Of a stretch of DNA of 64,000 bases, positions 16,101 to 25,051 are shown piece by piece. A model generated the notes under the pieces. The model was not told the DNA's origin, ran no database searches, and worked only from the letters and a program-made list of their open reading frames with translations. Made by a program: the position numbers and the translations under genes. Source of the DNA: Ascidiaceihabitans sp034111945. Lineage in GTDB: Bacteria; Pseudomonadota; Alphaproteobacteria; Rhodobacterales; Rhodobacteraceae. The stretch spans positions 75,273 to 139,272 of the forward strand of contig JBLHSG010000006.1 of assembly GCA_047626725.1 (NCBI GenBank), in the 5' to 3' direction. The first letter of the stretch is position 1, and each line of letters opens with the position of its first letter.

Positions 16101-17045
16101 ATGCGTGTTTTTGTCATCGGCGCATCCGGCACGGCAGGGCGCGCGACAACGCAAGCCTTGGTGAATGCGGGTCACGATGTTGTCTGTTTTTTGCGGGCTT
16201 CCAGCACGTTTGATCTGCAAGGGACCACGCGGCGAAACGGCGATGTTACTGATGCGAATTCAATTAAAAACGATGGTTTTTGCGGCGAAAAATTTGATGC
16301 GGTTGTGTCCTGTCTTGCCTCGCGGAGCGGATCATCAAAAGACGCGTGGCAAATCGATCGTCAGGCTCATGTTTTGGTCTTGAACGCGGCACAGGATGCA
16401 GGTGTTCAGCAGTTTGTTTTGATGTCTGCGATCTGCGTTCAAAAACCCAACCTGGCCTTTCAACACGCAAAGTTGGCGTTCGAGGCCACGTTGATCAAAA
16501 GCGGGCTGACCTATTCAATTGTGCGGCCCACAGCGTTGTTCAAATCCTTGTCAGGACAGTTGGATCGACTGCGGGCTGGCAAACCGTTTTTGGTGTTTGG
16601 CGATGGGACACTAACCGCCTGCAAGCCGATCAGCGATGCGGATTTGGGGCAGTTCATGGCGGGTTGCTTGACCGATCCTACGCGTCACAATCAGGTTTTG
16701 CCCATAGGCGGGCCGGGGCCTGCAATTACGCCTTTGGATCAGGCCGCCGCCTTGTTTGATCTGTTGGGTAAATCTGTGCGTATCAAACACGTGCCGATTG
16801 CGATGATGGATTTCATTATCGCCAGCCTGTCCATTGTCGGTCGGGTGTTTCCCACGTTAGCAGCCAAGGCGGATCTTGCCCGTATCGGGCGCTATTACGC
16901 GACTGAATCGATGCTGGTTTGGGACGGCGGAGATTACAATGCCGATGCCACCCCCGAAACGGGGCAGGATACTTTGTTTGAATATTATCAAACGCTTATT
17001 GATCAAGGTGCCTCTGCCGAACGTGGTGAACATTCGGTGTTCTAA
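16101..17045 (+). CDS. bciA: Divinyl chlorophyllide a 8-vinyl-reductase, BciA type
   Basis: The 314-residue NADPH-dependent SDR-like enzyme begins with a Rossmann loop, FVIGASGTAGRATTQAL. The rest matches plant DVR/bacterial BciA closely as I recall it: SAICVQKP then FQHAKLAFEA, SIVRPTALFKSLSGQ, CKPISDADL, LPIGGPGPAITPLDQA, IGRYYATESML and the terminal GEHSVF. BciA reduces the C8-vinyl group of divinyl (proto)chlorophyllide in bacteriochlorophyll synthesis. No other photosynthesis gene lies in the window. It starts three bases after the SLC13 gene and converges on a flavoprotein gene with a four-base overlap. Confidence 0.88.
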   Translation: MRVFVIGASGTAGRATTQALVNAGHDVVCFLRASSTFDLQGTTRRNGDVTDANSIKNDGFCGEKFDAVVSCLASRSGSSKDAWQIDRQAHVLVLNAAQDAGVQQFVLMSAICVQKPNLAFQHAKLAFEATLIKSGLTYSIVRPTALFKSLSGQLDRLRAGKPFLVFGDGTLTACKPISDADLGQFMAGCLTDPTRHNQVLPIGGPGPAITPLDQAAALFDLLGKSVRIKHVPIAMMDFIIASLSIVGRVFPTLAAKADLARIGRYYATESMLVWDGGDYNADATPETGQDTLFEYYQTLIDQGASAERGEHSVF

Positions 17046-18700
17046 GCAATGGATTTTGACCGTCCGGCGTTGCGCCCTGAGAATATACAACCGCCCAAAA
17101 ATGTCCCCTCAAGCGCGTTGTAACCGTGATACCCACCGCCGCCAAAACCCGCGACTTCACCCGCTGCGAACAGGCCTTGGACAACATTTCCATCTGCGCC
17201 GATCATTCTGCTGTCCAAATCTGTATGCAAACCACCCAGCGTTTTTCGGGTCAAAATGTGCAATTTTACCGCAATCAATGGCCCGTTTTTCGGGTCCAAA
17301 AACCTGTGTGGTTTGGCCGTGCGGATCAATCGATCACCGCGATAATTGCGCGCGGCGTGGATCGCCATAAGTTGCGCGTCTTTGGTAAACGGATTGTCGA
17401 CTTGAGTATCGCGCGCCTCGATTTGACGGCGCAATTTGGGTGCATCAATCAGATCACCGTCCGAGATTTTATTCATGCCACGGGCCAGGTCCTCAAGCGT
17501 GTTGGCGACAACAAAATCCTCGCCTTTTTCCTTAAACGCTTCGACGGGTTGTGGCGCACTTCCCCGCGAAAGTAGGCGGGCTTTGATCACCTCAAGCCAT
17601 TTTTTCGACGTCAAATCGGGGTTCTGTTCGGATCCGGACAGCGCGAATTCTTTTTCGATGATTTTTTGGGTCAAAATGAACCAACTGTAATCATATCCAG
17701 TGGACAGAATTTCCTTAAGTGAGGTCATGCTATCAAATCCGGGCAGGTTCGGCGGAGCAAAGCGGTTGCCGGTTGCATCGAACCACATCGACGATGGCCC
17801 GGGTAAAATTCTGATGCCGTGTGCCGGCCAAATCGGGTCGTAATTTTTCACGCCTTCGGTGTAATGCCACATGCGATCACCGTTAATGACGTTGCCGCCT
17901 GCCGCCTCGGAAATCGCGATCATACGCCCGTCAACATGTGCGGGCACACCTGCGATCATTTCTTTTGGGGCGGGGCCTAGGCGGTCGGTTGGCCAGACTT
18001 TGCGCACCATTTCGAAATTGCCGCCAATGCCACCGGAGGTCACGATCACTGATGGTGCGCGTAGTGAAAAGTCACCGACAACATCGCGATTGGTAGGCTG
18101 GCCGCGCAGGGCCGTATCGTCGGCTAGAACCGTTCCACTGACACCTTTGGCGGCTCCGTTTTCCATGTCGATCCGGTCGACTTGATGACGAAACTTAAAG
18201 GTGATCAAACCAGCCTTTTCGTGTTCCAGACAGCGGCGCACAAAATGTTCAATAATGCCTTCTCCGGTGCCCCATGTGACGTGGAAACGAGGGACCGAAT
18301 TGCCGTGACCGTCTGCAAATGATCCGCCGCGTTCTGCCCAGCCGACAACAGGAAACCAGCGGTGCCCCATTTTGTGCAACCACGGGCGCATATCACCTGC
18401 GGCAAAGTCCAAATACGCCTCGGCCCATTTGCGTGGCATCGCGTCTTCGGGGCGGTCAAACTGGGCCGATCCCATCCAGTCATTTAGGGCCAGTTCTGGG
18501 CTGTCTTTGATCCCCATGCGGCGCTGTTCCGGGGTGTCGATCATGAACAATCCACCCAATGACCAGAACGCTTGGCCGCCTAGGAAATGGCGTGGTTCTT
18601 GGTCTAGAACGATGACTGATTTCCCGCGATCCGCCAGTTCAGCAGCGGCTGTTAGACCTGATAGCCCACCACCAACAACGATTGCATCTGATTGATCCAT
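17042..18700 (-). CDS. FAD-binding dehydrogenase (KsdD/fumarate reductase-like flavoprotein)
   Basis: I start at the ATG at 18700 behind AGGA, giving 552 residues. DAIVVGGGLSGLTAAAELA is the Rossmann dinucleotide motif, followed by a LDQE acidic residue and GGQAFWSLGG. The C-terminal AGEVAGFGGGGYHGYNALEG is the flavin-binding closing motif of the succinate dehydrogenase/3-ketosteroid-dehydrogenase superfamily. It is likely a cytosolic dehydrogenase; the substrate is unknown. Ten bases separate it from the upstream BASS transporter gene on the same strand, so they are probably one operon. Confidence 0.88.
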   Translation of the reverse strand: MDQSDAIVVGGGLSGLTAAAELADRGKSVIVLDQEPRHFLGGQAFWSLGGLFMIDTPEQRRMGIKDSPELALNDWMGSAQFDRPEDAMPRKWAEAYLDFAAGDMRPWLHKMGHRWFPVVGWAERGGSFADGHGNSVPRFHVTWGTGEGIIEHFVRRCLEHEKAGLITFKFRHQVDRIDMENGAAKGVSGTVLADDTALRGQPTNRDVVGDFSLRAPSVIVTSGGIGGNFEMVRKVWPTDRLGPAPKEMIAGVPAHVDGRMIAISEAAGGNVINGDRMWHYTEGVKNYDPIWPAHGIRILPGPSSMWFDATGNRFAPPNLPGFDSMTSLKEILSTGYDYSWFILTQKIIEKEFALSGSEQNPDLTSKKWLEVIKARLLSRGSAPQPVEAFKEKGEDFVVANTLEDLARGMNKISDGDLIDAPKLRRQIEARDTQVDNPFTKDAQLMAIHAARNYRGDRLIRTAKPHRFLDPKNGPLIAVKLHILTRKTLGGLHTDLDSRMIGADGNVVQGLFAAGEVAGFGGGGYHGYNALEGTFLGGCIFSGRNAGRSKSIA

Positions 18701-18710
18701 ATTGGTTTTC

Positions 18711-19568
18711 CTATCTTTTTCGGTACCAGACGACAAAAGGCACGGCGACCAGATACATCAAGATACCGTACACCGCCGAGGGCAGTGCCATTGTCGAAAA
18801 TCCGGATGTTTGGCCCGAGATGATCGCGGCCAATGTGATGCCAAGTGTTGCGTTTTGAACGCCGGTTTCGATTGATATGGTTTTTACTTCTGACCAGACC
18901 AATCCGGCGATGGATGCGATGGCCAAACCCAACAGCATCAGCGCGATGTTCAGGACGATCAAGGCGGGCCCTAGGGCCGACAAATTGCTGACAAATGTAT
19001 CCCAATTGGCGATCAATGCGGCCACAACGATGACGGCAAACAACACTGCTGCAATACGTGACAGGATCGGTTCGACGCGCATCGCAAATGTGGGTGCAAG
19101 GTGCCGGATTGTGACCCCGATTAACACGGGCAAAGTGGTGATCAGGAACATGGCGATGGCCAGTGTTGTGACCGTAATTTCAGGTGCGTTTGCCCCCATA
19201 AAATGCACAACCGACCAAGCGGCCAAAAACGGCACGGTCAGGATCGACAATAGGCTGATGATCGCGGTCAATGACACCGACAATGCCAAATCGCCTTTGG
19301 CCAGTTTTGTGATCATATTGCTGGTCACACCGCCGGGGCAAAACGACAAAAGCATAAAACCGACAGCCAATTCACCGGGCAAATTGAACAGACGCACGAC
19401 GACATAGGCAGTCAGGGGCAGCAGGATGACCTGCGCACTGGCACCAATGGCAAAGGCGTGGAATCTGGTTAACACGCGGCGGAAATCACCGAATGTCAGG
19501 CCAATACCCAACGACAGCATGATGAATGCCAGCGCCAGTGGTAAAACCACGTTGATAAGAGTGTCCAT
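18711..19568 (-). CDS. Bile acid:sodium symporter (BASS) family transporter
   Basis: The 285-residue membrane protein has nine to ten helices and the family marks FCPGGVTSNMITKLAKGD (sodium site and crossover) and ETGVQNATLGITLAA. Relatives move bile acids, pantoate, pyruvate and other organic anions with Na+. It lies between an SLC13 permease gene (75-base gap upstream) and the flavoprotein gene (ten bases downstream), all on the minus strand. That arrangement suggests uptake and oxidation of an organic anion. Confidence 0.92.
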   Translation of the reverse strand: MDTLINVVLPLALAFIMLSLGIGLTFGDFRRVLTRFHAFAIGASAQVILLPLTAYVVVRLFNLPGELAVGFMLLSFCPGGVTSNMITKLAKGDLALSVSLTAIISLLSILTVPFLAAWSVVHFMGANAPEITVTTLAIAMFLITTLPVLIGVTIRHLAPTFAMRVEPILSRIAAVLFAVIVVAALIANWDTFVSNLSALGPALIVLNIALMLLGLAIASIAGLVWSEVKTISIETGVQNATLGITLAAIISGQTSGFSTMALPSAVYGILMYLVAVPFVVWYRKR

Positions 19569-19642
19569 TGGTGTCCCCCGTTTTGAAACAGGCTACGCGC
19601 GGGGCGGGGTCTTGTGCAAGGACGGGGGCAGTTGACCTGTGG

Positions 19643-21415
19643 TCAAAGTGGCCAGAACACCAGAATGGCAGGGATCGAAACGGCAACTACGATGATTTCC
19701 AGCGGCAGGCCCATGCGCCAATAATCGCCAAAACTGTAGCCGCCAGGCCCAAGGATCAGCGTGTTATTCTTGTGACCAATCGGGGTCAAAAAGGCCGAAG
19801 ACGCAGCAACCGCGACAGCCATCAAAAACGGATCTGGCGACACCTCGAGGGTTTGTGCCATTTGAATGCCAACGGGTGCGGCGACGATCGTGGTGGCGGT
19901 GTTGTTCAACACGTCTGACAGGGTCATCGTGACGATCATCAAAATGGTTAACACGGCCCACGCAGGGAACCCTTCGGTCCAGCCCAACAAGGCCCCGGAA
20001 ATCAGTTCTGTCCCACCGGACGATTCAAGGGCAGCCCCGAGCGGGATCATCGACCCCAGCAATACGATGACCGGCCATTCGATGTGCGTGTAAAGTTCGG
20101 ACAGCGGCACAATTTTGGTCAGCACATAGGCGACCACAACCAGACCCAGCGCGATAGGCAGGTAAATCAGGCCAAAGCTGGCAGCCATCACGGCACCCGC
20201 GAACATGGCAATTGCCATCCACACTTTGGAATTTTCGGTCACGGCTAGACCACGATCGGCGAGCGGCAAGCAGTCCAACCAATCAGTCACGTCAGGCCCT
20301 GTGTCGCGCGGGACCAGCAGCAGCAGAATGTCGCCAGTGCGAATTGGCGTTTTGCGGATCTGCTTTTTCACCGGTTTGCCGTTGCGCGAAATGCCCATCA
20401 AAACGGCGTTCTGACGCCATGCGAGACCCACGGTTTGGGCGGTGCGACCGACCAGACGGCTGGTTTCGGTTACGACAACTTCGATCACTTCAACGCCTTC
20501 ACCGCCAGCGGTTAACCGTTCCGAGCGTTCGGTGTCTGTCAGCGCCAGATTTAGGGCGGTGCGGAATTCGTCTAGCGCGCTGGGTTTGGCCTCTAGAACC
20601 AGCGTGTCGCCGGCGCGCAAAACGGTGTTGCGGGCCTGACCATAGCGGCGGGTGCCGTCGCGGATCATGCCCAAAATGGCGACATCGGTTTTTTCCGCGT
20701 CGTGATCCAACTCTGCCAGACGCTTGCCGATCTGCTTGCTGTCTTGGGGCACGGTCAGTTCTGCGATGTATTGTGACAGGTCTTCGGCGGCGGATTTTTC
20801 ATCCTCGCGCGCAGGGATCAATCGCCAGCCAACCAGCGCCACAAACGTCAGGCCCGCAATCGCGGCGATGCCACCGACGGGGGCGAAATCGAACATTTTA
20901 AACGGCGCGCCAAGGCTTTCTTCGCGAATGGCGGCGATGATGATGTTGGGGGGCGTGCCAATCAGCGTGACCATGCCGCCAAGGATAGTCGCAAAACTAA
21001 GCGGCATCAGCGACAGGCCCGGACTGCGCCCTGCCTTGCGCGCGGTCTGGATATCGACGGGCATCAACAACGCAAGGGCCGCGACGTTGTTCATAAACGC
21101 CGACAAAATACCACCGACAGCGCCCATCAACGTGATGTGCGCGCCCAACGAACGACTGGCATCAACCAGCGTGCGGGTGATCAAAAACACCGCGCCCGAC
21201 CGCACCAAGCCGGCCGAAACAACCAGCACCAACGCGACAACCAATGTCGCAGGGTGGCCAAAGCCCGAGAACGCCTCTTTTTCGGGGACAACGCCCAGCA
21301 TGACGCCCGCAACCAGCGCAGAAAACGCGACAATATCGTAGCGAAATCTACCCCACAAAAGCAAAGCAAACACGGAACCGAAAAGCGAAAACAGGATTAT
21401 TTGATCTTGAGTCAT
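19643..21415 (-). CDS. SLC13 family permease with two RCK_C domains
   Basis: The 590-residue protein has the same plan as the permease at 14.3 kb: an N-terminal membrane half with FMNNVAALALLMPVDIQTA, two cytosolic RCK_C domains at about 205-375 (DTLVLEAKP, GDILLLLVPRD), and a C-terminal half with LNNTATTIVAAPVGIQMAQ. It probably carries an inorganic or organic anion with Na+. The two copies are diverged, not a recent duplication by eye. It heads a three-gene minus-strand run with the BASS and flavoprotein genes. Confidence 0.92.
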   Translation of the reverse strand: MTQDQIILFSLFGSVFALLLWGRFRYDIVAFSALVAGVMLGVVPEKEAFSGFGHPATLVVALVLVVSAGLVRSGAVFLITRTLVDASRSLGAHITLMGAVGGILSAFMNNVAALALLMPVDIQTARKAGRSPGLSLMPLSFATILGGMVTLIGTPPNIIIAAIREESLGAPFKMFDFAPVGGIAAIAGLTFVALVGWRLIPAREDEKSAAEDLSQYIAELTVPQDSKQIGKRLAELDHDAEKTDVAILGMIRDGTRRYGQARNTVLRAGDTLVLEAKPSALDEFRTALNLALTDTERSERLTAGGEGVEVIEVVVTETSRLVGRTAQTVGLAWRQNAVLMGISRNGKPVKKQIRKTPIRTGDILLLLVPRDTGPDVTDWLDCLPLADRGLAVTENSKVWMAIAMFAGAVMAASFGLIYLPIALGLVVVAYVLTKIVPLSELYTHIEWPVIVLLGSMIPLGAALESSGGTELISGALLGWTEGFPAWAVLTILMIVTMTLSDVLNNTATTIVAAPVGIQMAQTLEVSPDPFLMAVAVAASSAFLTPIGHKNNTLILGPGGYSFGDYWRMGLPLEIIVVAVSIPAILVFWPL

Positions 21416-21564
21416 TTGAACAATCTAAGCGCCGTTTCGGGCAGGTGCCAGCGGTTTTTGCGGGGAAAAAGAGGCGTGCAACCGCCACGGGCTTGCGCGC
21501 ATAGGGTGCCTTGGCCTATAGCCCATTCCAAACATATCAGACACATTAACGTTCGGAGGCTCTG

Positions 21565-22308
21565 ATGGCAGGCCACTCAAAATGGGCAAATATTCAACAC
21601 CGCAAGGGGCGTCAGGACAAACTGCGTGCCAAGCTGTTTTCGAAAATGGCCAAAGAGATCACCGTTGCTGCGAAAATGGGCGACCCTGATCCCGATAAAA
21701 ACCCGCGTTTGCGGATGGCGGTAAAAGAAGCCAAATCCAGTTCGGTGCCCAAAGAAGTCATCGACCGCGCGATCAAAAAATCGCAAGTGGGCGAAGGCGA
21801 AGATTACGAAGAAATCCGCTATGAGGGCTATGGCCCCAACGGCGTCGCGGTGATTGTCGAGGCAATGACCGACAACCGCAATCGCACCGCATCTGTTGTG
21901 CGCTCAACTTTTACCAAATGCGGTGGCAACCTGGGCGAAACCGGCAGTGTCGGGTTCATGTTTGATCGCAAAGGCGAGGTGTCGTACGGCACAGCCGTTG
22001 GCGATGCTGACACCGTGATGATGGCCGCAATCGAAGCGGGCGCAGAAGACGTCGAAAGTTCAGAAGAAGGCCACGTTGTGTGGTGTGCGGACACTGATTT
22101 GAACGATGTCGCGACAGCGCTTGAGGCGGAATTGGGCGAATCCGAAAGCACCAAACTGGTGTGGAAACCAACAATCACCACCGAAATGGACCTTGAGGCG
22201 ATGCAAAAGCTGATGCGCCTGATTGATGCGCTTGAGGATGACGACGACGTTCAACGCGTCACGACCAACTTTGATGCCAGCGACGAGGTCATGGAACAGT
22301 TGGAATGA
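21565..22308 (+). CDS. yebC: YebC/PmpR family DNA-binding regulator (TACO1-like)
   Basis: The 247-residue protein starts with the invariant MAGHSKWANIQHRKGRQD and continues through SKMAKEITVAAK, EGYGPNGVAVIVEAMTDNRN and TFTKCGGNLGETGSVGFMF. The family was described as transcriptional regulators. Recent work links it, like mitochondrial TACO1, to translation of proline-rich or otherwise stalling stretches. A GGAGG Shine-Dalgarno precedes the ATG, and a strong bidirectional terminator follows. Confidence 0.97.
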   Translation: MAGHSKWANIQHRKGRQDKLRAKLFSKMAKEITVAAKMGDPDPDKNPRLRMAVKEAKSSSVPKEVIDRAIKKSQVGEGEDYEEIRYEGYGPNGVAVIVEAMTDNRNRTASVVRSTFTKCGGNLGETGSVGFMFDRKGEVSYGTAVGDADTVMMAAIEAGAEDVESSEEGHVVWCADTDLNDVATALEAELGESESTKLVWKPTITTEMDLEAMQKLMRLIDALEDDDDVQRVTTNFDASDEVMEQLE

Positions 22309-22334
22309 ATTGATCATTTTGATTGATAGAATAG

Positions 22335-22370
22335 AAAAAACCCTCTGCCGCTAGGTCAGGGGGTTTTTTT
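22335..22370. terminator. Bidirectional intrinsic terminator between yebC and a minus-strand gene
   Basis: AAAAAACCCTCTG pairs with CAGGGGGTTTTTTT around CCGCTAGGT. The A-run on one side and the T-run on the other give a U-tract in both reading directions, fitting the convergent gene arrangement. Confidence 0.9.
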
Positions 22371-22413
22371 ACGTCTTACGACAATGTGAAAAAGCGACCT
22401 TTAGCGCAGCGGT

Positions 22414-22662
22414 TTAACCAAACAGCGCGCGGGCAAATCCACCCAAACCACCACTGGCACGACACGGCGTTTCCGCGGTCTTGCCATTGCGTCGACGCAC
22501 CCGGCGCAGCACGGATTTCAATTCATTCAAACGCAGCTTGGCCGTGTTATTGCCACTGGCCCGGCTTTGCACAGCCAGGATTTTTTCCTGAGTGTGCAGT
22601 GCGGATTCGATCAGGTCCAGATCGTGCTCGTTGAAATCTGTGCAGGCTTTTGAATCAAACAT
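22414..22662 (-). CDS. Small hypothetical protein, roseobacter-type
   Basis: I prefer the ATG at 22662 behind AAGGA (82 residues), since a start 38 codons further up adds poorly coding sequence. The protein begins MFDSKACTDFNEHDLDLIES, then has a predicted helix ALHTQEKILAVQSRASGNN with a KLNELK-like segment and a basic run RRVRRRNGK. There is no signal peptide or membrane segment. I do not recognise a named domain. The charged helical character would suit a nucleic-acid or ribosome-associated protein, which is speculation. Confidence 0.6.
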   Translation of the reverse strand: MFDSKACTDFNEHDLDLIESALHTQEKILAVQSRASGNNTAKLRLNELKSVLRRVRRRNGKTAETPCRASGGLGGFARALFG

Positions 22663-22848
22663 CTTAGCGGCGTCCTTGGCTATGTCTCCTCCCTTATATG
22701 GGCAGTCAAAGGGGATACGCCAATGACCTTGGATCAGATCACTGTGAATAAATGAAACATTTAATATTTGTGCCATTCAAAAACTTTGGATTGATGTTGG
22801 GCCGGCCAACGCATAGCCATCACAAGTCGAACAAAATCAGGGCTCGCC

Positions 22849-23445
22849 ATGACGTCTTTGCTATCCGGCTTTGCCATCAGTTTGTCCTTGATCCTAGCGA
22901 TCGGGGCGCAAAACGCATTTGTATTGCGCCAAGGGTTGCGGCGTGCCCATGTGTTCTGGGTCGCATTAACCTGCAGCGTCATCGATGCCTTGTTAATCAC
23001 CGCCGGGATTATGGGGTTTGGCGCGCTGGCCACGGCGGCTCCGTGGTTTGAAACCATCCTGTTATGGGGCGGCGCGGCGTTCTTGATCTGGTATGGGTGG
23101 CAGAACGCTAAATCAGCGTGGCGTGGCGGCACAACACTGGAGGCCGCAACCGACGATGACCAAACCCTGCGTCAAGCATTGGTGACCATTCTGGCGTTAT
23201 CGTTGTTGAACCCACATGTTTACTTGGACACGGTGGTGTTTGTGGGATCGATCTCGGCTCAATATGACAATCGCTTCGCGTTCGGGATCGGGGCTGTGAC
23301 GGCAAGTTTCACGTTCTTTTTCAGCCTTGCGTATGGCGCGCGGTTCTTGCGCCCGCTGTTTTCCAATCCACGATCCTGGCAAATCCTTGATGGGTTGATT
23401 GCGCTGGTGATGTGGTCAATTGCCGCCGCGTTGTTGCTATCCTAG
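22849..23445 (+). CDS. LysE/ArgO family amino acid exporter
   Basis: The 198-residue membrane protein has about six helices and opens SGFAISLSLILAIGAQNAFV, with LRQGLRRAHVF completing the GAQNxFVLRQG signature of ArgO/LysE exporters of basic amino acids. The region ALSLLNPHVYLDTVVFVGS is the second conserved motif. It probably exports arginine or lysine. It is followed 36 bases later by a DMT transporter in the same direction. Confidence 0.93.
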   Translation: MTSLLSGFAISLSLILAIGAQNAFVLRQGLRRAHVFWVALTCSVIDALLITAGIMGFGALATAAPWFETILLWGGAAFLIWYGWQNAKSAWRGGTTLEAATDDDQTLRQALVTILALSLLNPHVYLDTVVFVGSISAQYDNRFAFGIGAVTASFTFFFSLAYGARFLRPLFSNPRSWQILDGLIALVMWSIAAALLLS

Positions 23446-23481
23446 CTTGCAGCGCCTCGGGATTTCAGTCTTGATACTGCC

Positions 23482-24387
23482 ATGAACCCAACAACCACGC
23501 CCCGCCCTATGGTTGGTATCTTTTGGATGCTGACAACTGGATTTTTCTTTGTTGCTGTGACCGCATTGGTCAAATGGATGGGGCCGGGTATGCCGCCTGC
23601 GCAATCGGCGTTTCTGCGCTATTTGCTGGGCATGATTTTTCTGCTGCCGATGATCAAAGACATTCGATCTGCCACCGTGACCCCGCGCCAATGGAAGCTG
23701 TTTGGCCTGCGCGGATTTTTCCACGCCTTTGGGGTGATGCTGTGGTTTTTTGCGATGACCCGCATCCCGATTGCCGAAGTGACGGCTATGAATTACCTCG
23801 CGCCGGTTTACGTGACGATCGGGGCGGCTGTGTTTCTTGGCGAAAAGCTGGCCTTGCGCCGGATTATGGCCGTGGTGATTGCGCTGTTGGGCGCGGCGAT
23901 TATTTTGCGCCCCGGTTTTCGCGAGGTCCACCCCGGACACTTGGCAATGTTGATCGCGGCGGTGGTGTTTGCGGGCTCGTATCTGCTGGCCAAGGTCCTC
24001 GCAGACGAGGTGAAGCCAACCGTCGTTGTCGCGATGTTGTCGCTGTTTGTGACCCTTGCATTGGCCCCGTTTGCGTTTGCCAATTGGGTGAGCCCCAGCT
24101 GGTCTGATCTGGGGATTTTGCTGGCCGTCGCGATGTTTGCCCAAGCAGGTCACTATACAATGACGCTGGCGTTTGCGGCCGCCCCGGTGACCGTGACCCA
24201 GCCGATTACGTTTTTGCAACTGGTCTGGGCGACGCTGCTGGGCCTGCTGGTGTTCGCGGAACCCGTTGATATCTGGGTGGTAATTGGCGGCGTCGTGATC
24301 CTTGCGTCCGTAACATTCATCACATGGCGCGAGGCAACGCTTAAGCGGCCACCGGTTACACCGCCTACAAACGCGACCAAAGTTTAA
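23482..24387 (+). CDS. EamA/DMT superfamily transporter
   Basis: The 301-residue inner-membrane protein has about ten helices in two EamA halves (WMLTTGFFFVAVTALVKWMG; later AMLIAAVVFAGSYLLAKVLA). MNYLAPVYVTIGAAVFLGE is the conserved end of the first repeat. The substrate is not predictable from sequence. It lies directly upstream of the bet operon but is separated from it by the BetI-like operator, so it is not part of that unit. Confidence 0.92.
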   Translation: MNPTTTPRPMVGIFWMLTTGFFFVAVTALVKWMGPGMPPAQSAFLRYLLGMIFLLPMIKDIRSATVTPRQWKLFGLRGFFHAFGVMLWFFAMTRIPIAEVTAMNYLAPVYVTIGAAVFLGEKLALRRIMAVVIALLGAAIILRPGFREVHPGHLAMLIAAVVFAGSYLLAKVLADEVKPTVVVAMLSLFVTLALAPFAFANWVSPSWSDLGILLAVAMFAQAGHYTMTLAFAAAPVTVTQPITFLQLVWATLLGLLVFAEPVDIWVVIGGVVILASVTFITWREATLKRPPVTPPTNATKV

Positions 24388-24406
24388 CGCGCTTTCGTTT
24401 TTATTG

Positions 24407-24420
24407 ATTGACGAGTCAAT
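24407..24420. promoter_or_regulatory. BetI operator candidate
   Basis: ATTGA-CGAG-TCAAT is a perfect dyad 55 bases upstream of the betI ATG. It closely matches the known enterobacterial BetI site core (ATTGAACGTCCAAT). Position and motif agree with choline-relieved autorepression of the bet operon. Confidence 0.75.
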
Positions 24421-24475
24421 ATCCCCGTGATTAGCGTCGCCTTCAGAATTGAAAGCGATAGCAAAGGGGCGTGTG

Positions 24476-25051
24476 ATGCCAAAACTCGGGATGGAACCCA
24501 TTCGCCGCTCGGCATTGGTGCACGCCACGATTGCTGAAATTGGCGCGGCGGGGCATTTGGATGTGACCGTCGGCCAGATCGCGAAACGCGCAGGCATGTC
24601 GACGGCCCTCGCGCACCACTATTTTGGCGGCAAAAACCAGATTTTTCTAGCCGCGATGCGCCATATTCTGCGTGAATTCGGCACCGAAGTCCGCGCCGCC
24701 CTTGGTGCTGCGCGCACGCCCTATGCCCGCGCCGCTGCAATCATCGAGGCCAGTTTTGCACCGTCGTGTTTTGACCCCGCCACGATCAGCGCGTGGATGA
24801 CATTGTACGCGCGCGCCCAAACCCATCCCGAAACCAAGCGCCTGCTAAAGCTGTATCAATGGCGCCTGCATTCCAACCTGTCACATGCCCTGCGCCCGTT
24901 GTGCGATGACCCGACAACCAATGCCCAAACACTGGCCGCGTTGATTGACGGGCTGTATTTGCGCGCCGCCTTGTCGCGTGGTTGTGACGAAAACGAAGCC
25001 AGAAATAGCGCCCTGCGCGCCCTCAACATGATGATCGGACACCAGCCATGA
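24476..25051 (+). CDS. betI: Transcriptional repressor BetI (TetR family)
   Basis: I start at the ATG at 24476 (MPKLGMEPIRRSALVHATIA), giving 191 residues, the usual BetI length. The TetR HTH lies at about 10-55: VGQIAKRAGMSTALAHHYFG. LTALIDGLYLR-like (here LAALIDGLYLRAAL) and the preceding helices form the choline-binding region of the family. BetI represses betaine synthesis genes until choline is present. A dyad operator lies upstream, and the gene overlaps betC by four bases. Confidence 0.95.
   Translation: MPKLGMEPIRRSALVHATIAEIGAAGHLDVTVGQIAKRAGMSTALAHHYFGGKNQIFLAAMRHILREFGTEVRAALGAARTPYARAAAIIEASFAPSCFDPATISAWMTLYARAQTHPETKRLLKLYQWRLHSNLSHALRPLCDDPTTNAQTLAALIDGLYLRAALSRGCDENEARNSALRALNMMIGHQP

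Noticed and set aside
23437..24597. 386-codon minus-strand frame across a DMT transporter and betI start
   Set aside because: It reads as an Arg/His/Gln-rich shadow of two well-recognised plus-strand genes and crosses the BetI operator.
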